This document shows positions 42,537-51,122 of a stretch of 64,000 bases of DNA, piece after piece. The position numbers and the translations under genes were made by a program. Each line of letters starts with the position of its first letter. The first letter of the stretch is position 1. Origin of the DNA: Nostocoides_A vanveenii (GTDB lineage: Bacteria > Actinomycetota > Actinomycetes > Actinomycetales > Dermatophilaceae); NCBI RefSeq assembly GCF_039531165.1, contig NZ_BAAAPN010000017.1:30407-94406 (forward strand), in the 5' to 3' direction. The notes beneath the pieces were generated by a model. The model had not been told where the DNA came from, did not search any database, and worked only from the letters and a program-made list of their open reading frames with translations.

Positions 42537-43748
42537 ATGAGCATCACCTGCGGGATCGACTGGGCCGAGGACCATCACGACATCGCTCTGGTGGACGAGC
42601 AGGGCAAGGTCCTCGCCCGCGCCCGGATCGGTGCAGATGTGGCCGGGTACACGGCGCTGGTCGAGTTGATCACGACGAATGGCGGCAGCCCGGAACAGAC
42701 GGCCGTAGCGATCGAGACGGACAAGAACCTGCTCGTCGTCGCCTTGGCCGGTGCCGGCTTCACCGTCTATCCGATCAATCCTCGAGCCATGGCTCGATAT
42801 CGGGAGCGGCACGTCCAAGCGGGGAGCAAGTCCGACGCGGGGGACGCGGCCGTATTGGCGCACATCCTGCGCACCGACCAGCACATGCATCGGCCGCTGC
42901 CGCGGAACACAGATCTCGCCTTGGCGATCAAGGCGCTGGCGCGCCAGCATCAGGAGGCCATCTGGGCGCTGCACCAGACGACCAGCCGGCTGCGTTCGGT
43001 CCTGCTGGAGTTCTATCCCCAAGCGTTGAAGGCGTTCCCGAAACTGACACATCACGCCGCCACGACCATCCTCGGTGCAGCACCCACTCCCGCAGCGGGC
43101 TCCAGGCTCACCCGACATCGCGTCGAGGCGCTACTGCGCAAGTGTGGACGCCGCAACGACCCCGCACTGGTCGACCACGTCCTGACCGCATTGAAGGCTC
43201 CCACGTTGCGGCAACCCCCGGCCGTCGAGGAAGCCCTCGGGCTGGCGACACGAGGACTGCTCGAGATCATCTCGTCAATGCGGTCCTCGGTCGATGCCCT
43301 CGAGGCAGAACTCGCCCGTGAGTTCGGACGGCACCCACTGGCGCCGGTGCTCCGCTCAGCGCCCGGGCTCGGACCCGTACTCGCCGCCCGAGTTCTCGCC
43401 GAACTCGGCGATCACCCGGCCCGGTTCACGTCCGTGAAAGGTGTCCGCGCTTTCGCCGGCACCGCCCCCGTCACCAGGGCATCGGGCAAGTCCCACTACG
43501 TCAAAGCCAGAAAGGTACGCAACAAACGACTCAACGACGCCTGTCACTGGTGGGCCTTCAGCGCACTGACCTGGTCCCCCGGCGCCCGCGCCCACTACGA
43601 CCGCCGCCGCGCCGCCGGCGACCACCACAACGCCGCCCTACGCAACCTCGCCAACAAGCTCATCGGACGCATGTGGTGGTGCCTCAGCCACAACCAGCCC
43701 TGGGACGAAGACGCCGCCTGGCCCGACCTCATCCCAGCCGCCGCTTGA
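42537..43748 (+). CDS. IS110-B transposase (DEDD serine recombinase)
   Basis: 403 residues, ATG 42537 with GAAGGAGG upstream. RuvC-like start ITCGIDWAEDHHDIALVD, second acidic motif SKSDAGDAAVLAHIL, C-terminal Tnp_20 part with SAPGLGPVLAARVLAELG (about 280). The frame is complete. It belongs to a different subgroup from the element A enzyme: longer, with a Trp-rich C-terminus. Confidence 0.92.
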   Translation: MSITCGIDWAEDHHDIALVDEQGKVLARARIGADVAGYTALVELITTNGGSPEQTAVAIETDKNLLVVALAGAGFTVYPINPRAMARYRERHVQAGSKSDAGDAAVLAHILRTDQHMHRPLPRNTDLALAIKALARQHQEAIWALHQTTSRLRSVLLEFYPQALKAFPKLTHHAATTILGAAPTPAAGSRLTRHRVEALLRKCGRRNDPALVDHVLTALKAPTLRQPPAVEEALGLATRGLLEIISSMRSSVDALEAELAREFGRHPLAPVLRSAPGLGPVLAARVLAELGDHPARFTSVKGVRAFAGTAPVTRASGKSHYVKARKVRNKRLNDACHWWAFSALTWSPGARAHYDRRRAAGDHHNAALRNLANKLIGRMWWCLSHNQPWDEDAAWPDLIPAAA

Positions 43749-43789
43749 CAACTGACTCGCGTGGGATGTCTATGTGCCGACGTGGGTTG

Positions 43790-44143
43790 ATTCCCGAAGC
43801 GTGCCAACTGGTGTTGCAGGCGGCGGCGATCGGTGCCGATGGTCGGGTCATGGTGCTGGATATGGGCGTTCCAGTGAAGATTCTCGACGTGGCCAATACG
43901 CTGATCACGCAATATGGCAAGCGGAATATCGATGTCGTTTTCACCGGCCTACGGCCTGGAGAGAAACTGACCGAAGAACTCTTCGATACTCAGGAGAAGG
44001 CGTCTCCCAGCAGCCACCCGTTAGTCACCCACGTTGGTGTCGCGGCCATCTCCCCCGATGACGTCCGCCAGGATTTCGAGGCCCAAGCGGATGCGCTGGC
44101 CTGGCTGCGCCGATGCGCCGTGTCGAGCGGGACGTCCGCGTAG
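43790..44143 (+). pseudogene. CapD/PglF-type dehydratase, C-terminal fragment
   Basis: 117 residues from IPEACQLVLQAAAIG to VSSGTSA, equal to the last part of a nucleoside-diphosphate-sugar 4,6-dehydratase (MVLDMGVPVKILDVANTLI, TGLRPGEKLTEELF). The NAD-binding and catalytic parts are absent. It is joined directly to IS3 remains at 43789 and ends before a strong hairpin. It is related to, but clearly different from, the copy at 47.8 kb (many substitutions), so they are paralogues, not a recent duplication. Confidence 0.8.
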
Positions 44144-44156
44144 CGGACGCCCACAA

Positions 44157-44200
44157 AAGAGTGCCGGTCGAACACAACTCCGTGTCCGACCGGCGCTCTT
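44157..44200. terminator. Bidirectional hairpin terminator
   Basis: Arms AAGAGTGCCGGTCG (44157-44170) and CGACCGGCGCTCTT (44187-44200), 14 bp with one G-U, loop 16 nt. The A run on the left gives a U run for the minus strand, so it would terminate the aquaporin gene; it also ends the capD fragment. Confidence 0.75.
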
Positions 44201-44216
44201 GTGTGCGCGGCAGCTG

Positions 44217-44785
44217 TCAGCCCTTGGTGCGCACCTCGCGGGAGATGTCGGGCTCATCCCGACGATCAACACGTAGGTCGCGCCCGCGATGATGGCACCG
44301 ACGATCGGCGCGACCCAGAAGAGCCAGAGCTGGCCGCGCCCCGGCGCCATTGAAGAAGGCCACTGCGGTCGAGCGGGCCGAGTTGACGGAGGTGTTGCTG
44401 ATCGGGATCGAGATCAGGTGGATCAGCGGTCAGGCCGAGACCGATCGCGATCGGGGCGAAGCCCTTGGGCGCCCGCCCATCGGTCGCGCCCATGATGATG
44501 TAAAGGAAGAAGGCCGTCAGCACGGCCTCAGCGAATGGCCAGCCCGATGGTGACTGCGGCATTGAAGTGGGCACCCGAGACGTGGCCGACGGCGTAGGCC
44601 ATCGTGAGCACGGTCAGGCCGAAAGCGAGGGCGACACCGACGAAGCCGATGCCCAACTGGATGTTCTTGCCCGGTCCGCCGAGGCGGAGGGCGGCGAAGA
44701 TGGCACTGCCACATCCTCCGAAGACGAGCCAGAAGGTGCCGAGGAACTCGGCTCCCAGCCGCATCGGCAGCTTGGGGGTGAGCAT
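44217..44785 (-). pseudogene. Aquaporin Z (MIP family), decayed
   Basis: ATG 44785 starts an AqpZ-like protein (RLGAEFLGTFWLVFGGCGS, VALAFGLTVLTMAYAVGH). After AVTIGLAIR about 80 residues are missing. The rest (EAVLTAFFLYIIMGATDG, LIHLISIPISNTSVN, LWLFWVAPIVGAIIAG) is in shifted frames, ending EVRTKG at 44217. At least three indels plus the deletion. Both NPA pore motifs have lost proline: HFNAAVT and VNSARST. The missing half and the NPA changes point to true decay and not to base calling alone. Confidence 0.8.
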
Positions 44786-44999
44786 GCCGAATCTCCTTGA
44801 TCAAGAGGGTGGGTGGACCGCGGCGGGCAGACCGCGCGGCGAGGCTGGTCGTCTCGATCCCGCGTCGATGCGATGGTGAGTTACCCAAGCAGTTCAAGTG
44901 TAGGGCCGGGCCGCTGAGGAGCCCAGGCGGTTCCCCGCGGGCGTGTCGGGCGAGAGGTCCTCGGGTGGGCGAGATCGTGGCTGCCTCACGCCGTGCGCG

Positions 45000-46460
45000 T
45001 ATGGGGGGCCCCCAGGATCTCGTTGGCGTCGTGAGCCCGGCCCTCGTCGAGCCAGAAGGTCGCGGGGTCGCCGGTGGCGCGCGCGGCTGAGGGCGAGCTT
45101 GACCCAGTCCTGGATCGGAGCGTCCTTGGTCTGGCAGGCCCGCCAGATGTCGCCGGCTTCGACCGTGTGCTCCATCAGCACCTCGCCGGCCGAGTTGACG
45201 ACCTGGACAGCGCCAGGCGCGGTCATCTCGAATGTCTTGTCGTGGCTGCCGTATTCCTCGGCCTTCTGCGCCATCAGCCCGACATTGGGGACCGATCCCA
45301 TCGTCGTGGGGTCGTATGCGCCGTGCGCGCGACAGTCGTCGATGACGGCCTGGTAGACCCCGGCGTACGAGCTGTCGGGGATGGCGGCGAGGGTGTCGGC
45401 CTCCTGCCCGTCCGGGCCCCACATGTGCCCGGAGGTGCGGATCATCGCCGGCATTGAAGCGTCGACGATGACATCGCTGGGCACGTGCAGGTTGGTGATT
45501 CCCTTGTCGGAGTTGACCATCGCCAGCCGGGGGCCGTCCGCGAGGCCCTTGTCGAAGGCCGCCTTGATCTCCGAGCCGTTCTTTAGCGTGTCGAGGCCGG
45601 CGAGGACCGCAGCCAGTCCACTAGTCCCGTCGAGGCCGGCAGCCCGAAGCTGATCGCTGCATGCCGCGTACACGTCCGCGAAGTAGGCGCGCACGACGTG
45701 GCCGAAGATGATCGGGTCGGAGACCTTCATCATGGTGGCCTTCAGATGCACTGAGAAGAGGACGTCCTCAGCCTTGGCGCGCGCGACCTGCTCGGCAAGG
45801 AAGCGATCAAGGGCGGCTGCGCTGATGAACGTGCCGTCGACGACGTCGCCTTCGCGGACCTTCAGGTCGGCCGCAGGATCGTTTCGGTGCCGTCGGAGCC
45901 GACGTGCTTGATCATCAGCACGTCCGCCGCGGGAAGGGCGACCGACTTCTCGTTGCCGTAGAAGTCGTTGCCGCCCAAGGTTGCGACATTGGTCTTGCTG
46001 TTCTGGCTCCAGGCGCCCATCGAGTGCGGGTGTTTGCGTGCGTAGTTCTTCACCGAGGCCGGCGCTCGGCGATCCGAGTTGCCTTCGCGCAGAACCGGAT
46101 TTACGGCGCTGCCCTCGACCCTGTCGTAGCGGGCCCGCGAGTCGCGCTCGGCGTCGGTCTTCGGCTCGTCCACGTAGCCGGGGAGGTCGATGCCCTTGCC
46201 TTGCAGTTCGGCTACCGCTGCCTTGAGCTGCGGCACAGAGGCCGAGATGTTCGGCAGCTTGATGATGTTGGCCTCCGGAGTGGTGGCAAGCTCGCCCAGC
46301 TCGGCCAGGGCGTCGGCCTCGCGCTGGCCCTCGGGCAGCAGATCCGAGAACGCCGCCACGATCCGAGCCGCCAACGAGATGTCGCGCGTCTCCACCTGGA
46401 CCCCAGCAGCGCCGGCGAACGCCTCGATGACCGGGAGGAATGAGTACGTCGCCAGAAGTG
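45000..46460 (-). pseudogene. Monomeric NADP-isocitrate dehydrogenase, main part (split and truncated)
   Basis: Codes for about 480 of the roughly 740 residues of a monomeric IDH: LLATYSFLPVIEAF, ETRDISLAARI, NIIKLPNISASVPQLKAA, GSAVNPVLREGNSDRRAP, KATMMKVSDPIIFGH and VNSDKGITNLHVPSD. One-base losses near 45870 and 45085 change frame; each is repaired by one base. It stops after GRAHDANEILGAPHT, where the C-terminal domain is lost. The 5' end lies beyond IS30 at 47604. It is an enzyme of the TCA cycle, clearly dead here; another copy would be needed. Confidence 0.85.
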
Positions 46461-47564
46461 GGCAGTGTCATAGCGTCCAAGCAACCCACCCCGCGTGAGG
46501 GTGTCTGACGTGGAGGATGCTGTGGCTGGGACTCGACGGATGCTGACTGCGTCGGATCGGGCGGAGATCGCGACCGGTCTCAAGGCTGGCTGGACAGCGA
46601 CTCAGATCGCGAAGAGCATCGGCCGGGTGACCTCGGTCGTCACGCGGGAGATCGCGAGGAACTCGACCAAGACGCGCGGCTACCAGATGGTCGCCGCGGA
46701 CGTCGCCGCCGAGAAGCGTCGGTCCCGGCCGCAGGCCCGTAAGGTCGAGATGGACGCGGTGCTCAAGACCCGGGTGTTGGCGGACCTGAAGCAGTCCCGC
46801 ACTCCGCGGCAGATCGCCGGCCGGTTGACGCTCGAGGCGAACGACGCCAGCGTGGAGCTCATGAAGGGTTCCACGCCGGCCGAGGGCAAGACCGTCTCGC
46901 ACGAGGCGATCTACCAGTTCATCTATGCCATGCCCCGCGGCGAGCTCGTCAAGAACGGCATCTTCCTGCGGCGCAAGCAGACCCGGCGCCGGCCCCGGAA
47001 AGCCGCTGGTCAGCGGGGTGCGCCGATAATCGGGATGGTCTCCATCGACGAACGCGACCCCGAGGCTGTGGATCGACGGGTCCCAGGTCACTGGGGAGGA
47101 GACCTGATCATCGGCAAGAACGGCAAGAGTGCCGCGGTCACCCTCGTGGAGCGGACCTCGCGCTACCTGGCGATCCTGGCGCTGCCCGAGGGCAAGGACA
47201 GTGCCGGTGTCGCCGACGTCCTGATCGATCACTGCACCGAGCTGCCCGCGATGATGCGCAAGTCCCTCACCTGGGACCAGGGCTCGGAGATGGCCCGGCA
47301 CGCCGCCCTGACCCTGGCAACCGACCTGCCGGTCTACTTCGCCGACCCGCACGCCCCGTGGCAGCGCCCCAGCAACGAAAACACCAACGGCCTGATCCGC
47401 GAGTACCTGCCCAAGGGCGAAGTCATCCCCACCCACCAGCCCTACCTGACCGCGATCGCCGAAGAACTCAACGAACGACCCCGAGCCAGCCTCGGCTACC
47501 TCACCCCGCGGGAATCCTTCGAACCTGAGTCACTCACCCGTTGCCACGACGGCTTGACACCGCC
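46461..47564 (+). mobile_element. IS30-family element inserted in the IDH gene
   Basis: Removing 46461-47564 and one copy of GTG joins MAKIIYTLTDEAP to LLATYSF in the IDH frame. GTG is present on both sides (46458-46460 and 47565-47567), a 3-bp target duplication. Ends are imperfect inverted repeats: GGCAGTGTCATAGCGTC at the left and GGCGGTGTCAAGCCGTC (reverse complement) at the right. Length 1104 bp. Confidence 0.9.
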
Positions 47565-47724
47565 GTGGGGCTTCGTCGGTGAGGGTGTAGATGATTTTGG
47601 CCATGCCTACGGCAACTCCTTCGAAGCGGGTGGCGCGTGGCGCGCCGTCAACGGTCAGGATATCGGCGGTTGTTCTGTCCTAAGAAATGAGTACGCCTGG
47701 AGGATGCTCCGTCCTCAACGCTGA
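46495..47724 (+). CDS. IS30 transposase
   Basis: N-terminal HTH (LTASDRAEIATGLKAGWTA, IARNSTKTRGYQ) and an rve/DDE core (IDERDPEAVDRRVPGHWGGD, SLTWDQGSEMARH, PWQRPSNENTNGLIREYLP). Typical similarity ends near RASLGYLTPRESFE (about 47525). The frame has no stop inside the element and reads through the right end (47564) into IDH sequence until 47724, so the last 53 codons are not part of the family; a stop may have been lost by an indel. Starts are GTG 46495 or GTG 46501. Confidence 0.88.
   Translation: MRVSDVEDAVAGTRRMLTASDRAEIATGLKAGWTATQIAKSIGRVTSVVTREIARNSTKTRGYQMVAADVAAEKRRSRPQARKVEMDAVLKTRVLADLKQSRTPRQIAGRLTLEANDASVELMKGSTPAEGKTVSHEAIYQFIYAMPRGELVKNGIFLRRKQTRRRPRKAAGQRGAPIIGMVSIDERDPEAVDRRVPGHWGGDLIIGKNGKSAAVTLVERTSRYLAILALPEGKDSAGVADVLIDHCTELPAMMRKSLTWDQGSEMARHAALTLATDLPVYFADPHAPWQRPSNENTNGLIREYLPKGEVIPTHQPYLTAIAEELNERPRASLGYLTPRESFEPESLTRCHDGLTPPWGFVGEGVDDFGHAYGNSFEAGGAWRAVNGQDIGGCSVLRNEYAWRMLRPQR
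47565..47604 (-). pseudogene. N-terminal stub of the split IDH gene
   Basis: ATG 47604 reads MAKIIYTLTDEAP and then meets IS30. It continues, after the element, at 46460 as LLATYSF. This small piece fixes the original start of the IDH gene and the site of insertion. Confidence 0.85.
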
Positions 47725-47776
47725 CCGTGTAGATTCTTCCCTCGTTCAAAGGTCCTCCCGCAGGAGACATCTACAT

Positions 47777-48761
47777 GTGGTCGCGGAGCGTCATCGCCCG
47801 GGTGGGTCGATCGGCTCCGAGCTGTGCCGGATCGCCCGCTTCAGCCCGGAGAAGCTCTACCTCCTCGACCGTGACGAGTCGGCGCTGCACGCGGCCCAGA
47901 TCTCGGTCACGGGGGATTGGCGTGCTCGACGACGACAACGTCGTCCTCGCGGACATCCGGGACGCGAAGCGGATGTACGAGGTCATGGAGCAGACGCGTC
48001 CGGACGTGGTCTTCCACGCTGCTGCGCTCAAGCACCTTCCTCTGCTCGAGCAGTACCCCATGGAGGCCTGGAAGACCAACGTCGTCGGCACGCTCAACGT
48101 GCTCCGCGCCGCGCAGGCGGTGGGTGTCGAGACCTTCGTCAACGTCTCGACGGATAAGGCGGCGAACCCGACCTGCGTCCTCGGGTACAGCAAGCGCATC
48201 ACCGAGCGGCTGACGGCCTCCTTCGCCGACCGTGACGAGCACACCTACGTCAGCGTCCGCTTCGGCAACGTCCTCGGCTCCCGCGGGTCGGTCATCACGG
48301 CCTTCACCGCGCAGATCGAGCAGGGCGGCCCGGTGACGGTGACCCACCCGGACGTCGAGCGCTACTTCATGCTCATCCCCGAGGCCTGCCAGCTCGTCCT
48401 GCAGTCAGCGGCGATCGGCCGCGACGGCGAGGTCATGGTCCTCGAGATGGGCAACCCGGTGAAGATCGACGACGTCGCCAAGACCCTCATCAGCAAGTCG
48501 GGCCGCAGGGACGTCGAGATCGCCTATACCGGCCTTCGAGCGGGCGAGAAGATGTCGGAGGAGCTCTTCACCCCTGGCGAGTCGATCAAGGGGACAGCCC
48601 ACGAGCTTGTCTCAAGCGTCGACGTGCCGCGCCTGGAGCCCGGCATCGTGGACACCACCACCCACCCCTCCCCCGAGGCCTCCGCTGAGTGGATGCGCTG
48701 CGCGGCGATCTCCGGGGCCGACGTCACGTATGCCTCCCCCAGCTCGGAGGTCGCGTCGTGA
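47777..48761 (+). pseudogene. CapD/PglF-like NDP-sugar 4,6-dehydratase, 5'-truncated and frameshifted
   Basis: Similarity begins abruptly at GGSIGSELCRIARFSPEK, with the preceding strand VLVTGA replaced and no membrane domain. At about 47915 one extra G (in ACGGGGGATT) shifts the frame; from there STDKAANPTCVLGYSK, SVRFGNVLGSRGSVI and MVLEMGNPVKIDDVAKTLI are in order to the stop at 48761. The enzyme would turn UDP-GlcNAc into the 4-keto-6-deoxy sugar used by the next gene, with which it overlaps (GTGA). As read it cannot be made complete. Either a relic or partly a sequence error. Confidence 0.8.
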
Positions 48762-49897
48762 CGGAGCGGATCTACCTCTCGAAGGCAGAGGTCACCGAGG
48801 TCGAGGAGCGGTACGTCCTCGACGCCCTGCGCTCCGGCTGGATCGCGCCGCTCGGGCCGCACGTCGATGCCTTCGAGGCTGAGGTCGCCGAGCGCGTCGG
48901 GGTCGAGCACGCGCTGGCGCTGTCCTCCGGCACCGCCGCGCTGCACCTCGCACTGCTCCACCTCGGCGCCCGGCCTGGTACCGCGGTCCTGTGCTCGTCG
49001 ATGACCTTCGCCGCCACGGCCAACGCGGTCCACTACACCGGGGCGGAGCCGGTCTTCGTCGACTCCCAGGCGAGCGACGGCAACGTCGATGCCGAGCTGA
49101 TGCTCGAGGCTGCCCGCACCCTGCGGGACGAAGGGGTGGAGGTCGTCGCGGCCGTCCCGGTGGATCTCTTCGGGCGGGCCTGCGACTACGACGTCCTCGA
49201 GCCCGGGTTGGCCGAGCTGGGCATCCCCCTCCTCGAGGACGCCGCAGAGGCGCTCGGCGCGACCTACGAAGGACGTGGGGCCGGGTCCTTCGGAGCCGCG
49301 GCGGCCCTGTCCTTCAACGGCAACAAGATCATGACGACCTCCGGCGGCGGCATGCTGCTCAGCGACGACGAGGAGCTGATCTCGCACGCCCGCAAGCTCT
49401 CCACGCAGGCCCGGGAGCCGGTGCCGTGGTACGAGCACACTGAGGTGGGGTACAACTACCGGCTCTCCAACATCCTCGCCGCCCTGGGTCGCGGTCAGCT
49501 GAGCCGGCTCGACGAGTTGATCGCCCGGCGCCGCGAGATCCGCGCCCGGTACGCCGAGACGCTGGGGTCGCTCGACGGGGTGCGCTTCCTCTTCGACGAC
49601 GACCCGGATAGCACGGACAACTGTTGGCTCACCACCCTGGTGGTTGAGGAGCGAGGAACGAGCCGGGAAACCACGACTGCCGACCACATCGTGTATGCCA
49701 TGTCCGCTCAGGACATCGAGGTCCGCCACCTCTGGAGGCCGATGCACCTGCAGCCCGTGTACTCCGGCGCCCGGGCCTTTGGCGGAGCGGTGAGCGAGGG
49801 CCTCTTCGCCTCGGGGATCACCCTCCCCTCCGGCGCGGGCCTCAACGATGTCGAGGTCGATCGCGTCATCGAGACGCTCATGGGGGTGCTCGCGTGA
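48758..49897 (+). CDS. PLP aminotransferase for 4-amino-6-deoxy sugar (PglE-like)
   Basis: DegT/DnrJ/EryC1/StrS family, 379 residues. The PLP lysine is K190 in SFNGNKIMTTSGGG, with SSGTAALHLAL (56-66) for phosphate binding and LLEDAAEALGA. It would aminate UDP-4-keto-6-deoxy-GlcNAc, step two of UDP-N,N'-diacetylbacillosamine synthesis. It overlaps the dehydratase and the sugar transferase by 4 nt each. Confidence 0.88.
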   Translation: MTERIYLSKAEVTEVEERYVLDALRSGWIAPLGPHVDAFEAEVAERVGVEHALALSSGTAALHLALLHLGARPGTAVLCSSMTFAATANAVHYTGAEPVFVDSQASDGNVDAELMLEAARTLRDEGVEVVAAVPVDLFGRACDYDVLEPGLAELGIPLLEDAAEALGATYEGRGAGSFGAAAALSFNGNKIMTTSGGGMLLSDDEELISHARKLSTQAREPVPWYEHTEVGYNYRLSNILAALGRGQLSRLDELIARRREIRARYAETLGSLDGVRFLFDDDPDSTDNCWLTTLVVEERGTSRETTTADHIVYAMSAQDIEVRHLWRPMHLQPVYSGARAFGGAVSEGLFASGITLPSGAGLNDVEVDRVIETLMGVLA

Positions 49898-50502
49898 GCT
49901 ACCGCGGCAAGCGCCTGCTCGATCTCGTCCTCGCCGGGCCGGCGTTCGTCCTCTCACTGCCGGTCCAGGCGCTCACCGCCCTTGCCGTGCGGGTGACAAT
50001 GGGCTCCCCGGTGCTCTTCCGGCAACAGCGACCGGGACTGCACGGCGAACCCTTCGAGATGGTGAAGTTCCGGACGATGCTTGTCCCGGACCCCGAGCGC
50101 GGCCTGGTCACCGACGCCGACCGCATGACGCGCGTTGGGGCCTTCCTGCGCAGCACCAGCCTCGACGAGCTGCCCACGCTGTGGAACATCGTCAGGGGTG
50201 ATATGAGCGTGGTCGGTCCCCGCCCGTTGCTCATGCAGTACCTCGACCGGTACACCCCGGAGCAGGCGCGCCGGCACGAGGTTCGTCCGGGCCTCACCGG
50301 ACTCGCGCAGGTCAACGGGCGCAACGCCATCTCCTGGGAGGAAAAGTTCGCCTACGACGTCGAGTACGTCGACAACCACTCTCTGGTCGGCGACCTGCGG
50401 ATCATCCGCGACACCGTGCTCCAGGTCGTCCGGCGCCACGGGATCTCTGCGGAGGATGCCCCCACGATGCCGGAATTCCTCGGATCGGAGCGAGCCTCGT
50501 GA
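49894..50502 (+). CDS. Undecaprenyl-phosphate sugar-phosphate transferase (PglC-like)
   Basis: Monotopic initiating transferase, 202 residues. N-terminal re-entrant helix (LLDLVLAGPAFVLSLPVQAL), VLFRQQRPGLHGEPFEMVKF, FLRSTSLDELPTLWNI and SVVGPRPLL are the family's catalytic motifs. It adds the first sugar phosphate to undecaprenyl phosphate at the inner membrane; bacillosamine phosphate is the likely donor from its neighbours. Confidence 0.9.
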   Translation: MSYRGKRLLDLVLAGPAFVLSLPVQALTALAVRVTMGSPVLFRQQRPGLHGEPFEMVKFRTMLVPDPERGLVTDADRMTRVGAFLRSTSLDELPTLWNIVRGDMSVVGPRPLLMQYLDRYTPEQARRHEVRPGLTGLAQVNGRNAISWEEKFAYDVEYVDNHSLVGDLRIIRDTVLQVVRRHGISAEDAPTMPEFLGSERAS

Positions 50503-51122
50503 GAGACCTCGTCATCATCGGCGCGGGCGGCTTCGGCCGCGAGACCATCGACACGGTCCGGGCGATCAACGAGATCGTTCCCACATGGCGACTGCTCGGT
50601 GTCGTCGATGACGCACTCTCTCCTAACAACGAGTCCCGCCTCGCTGCCCTTGGCGTCGCCTACCTCGGACCTCTGGGATCGGTCCCAGACGATGCAGCGG
50701 TCGCCATCGCGGTCGGCTCGCCGAGTACCCGGGCTGCCATCCTTCAGCGGCTGGACGGCGGTTTCGACTTCCCTGCGCTGGTCCACCCGTCAACGACCAT
50801 CGGTAGCGCATTCAGCCACGGGGTCGGTCTCATCACCCTGGCCGGGGTCTCGATCGGGACGAATGTCCGGGTCGGGGACCACGTCCACCTCAATGCGCAC
50901 GCTGTGATCGGGCATGACACTGTGGCTTCGGATTTTGTGAGCATCAATCCCAACGCCACAGTCTCCGGTGCCGTGCAGATCGGGGAAGGGGTCCTCGTTG
51001 GGGCAGCCTCCGTCGTCCTTCAAGGCGTTTCGATCGCTCCACGTGCGACGGTTGGCGCAGGGGCATGCGTGGTGAAGGACGTCGGATCCCACCGCACGGT
51101 CAAGGGAGTGCCAGCACGGTGA
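50499..51122 (+). CDS. Sugar O/N-acetyltransferase (PglD/NeuD-like)
   Basis: 207 residues. N-terminal Rossmann-like part (LVIIGAGGFGRETIDTV) and a C-terminal left-handed beta-helix of hexapeptide repeats (VHPSTTIGSAF, ARAVIGHDTVASDF-like HAVIGHDTVASDF, GEGVLVGAASVVLQG). It would N-acetylate the 4-amino sugar to give diacetylbacillosamine. GTG 50499 overlaps the transferase stop. Confidence 0.88.
   Translation: MRDLVIIGAGGFGRETIDTVRAINEIVPTWRLLGVVDDALSPNNESRLAALGVAYLGPLGSVPDDAAVAIAVGSPSTRAAILQRLDGGFDFPALVHPSTTIGSAFSHGVGLITLAGVSIGTNVRVGDHVHLNAHAVIGHDTVASDFVSINPNATVSGAVQIGEGVLVGAASVVLQGVSIAPRATVGAGACVVKDVGSHRTVKGVPAR

Larger units (their letters stand above)
42262..43770 (+). mobile_element. 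IS110-family element B inside IS3
   Basis: The left flank GACTTCACG-TA (to 42261) and right flank TA-TGTGCCGACG (from 43771) join to GACTTCACGTATGTGCCGAC, an unbroken IS3 coding stretch (ADFTYVPTW), with TA as the shared core. Element length is 1.51 kb: a 275-nt 5' non-coding end, a 403-residue transposase and 22 nt at the right. It is only distantly like element A. Confidence 0.83.
40092..43789 (+). mobile_element. IS3-family element, twice interrupted and 3'-truncated
   Basis: Three pieces in order: 40092-40450 (left end TGAATCGCC and orfA), 41769-42261 (first half of orfB) and 43771-43789 (six more codons, YVPTWV). IS110 element A separates pieces one and two, and element B separates two and three. 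After 43789 the rest of orfB is missing and the sequence jumps into a capD fragment, so a deletion followed. A similar orfB tail lies at about 62880-63050. Confidence 0.8.

Noticed and set aside
43790..48761. The two CapD segments as halves of one gene split by IS elements
   Set aside because: They overlap in content (both contain the IPEACQLVLQ segment) and differ at many residues, so they are separate paralogues.
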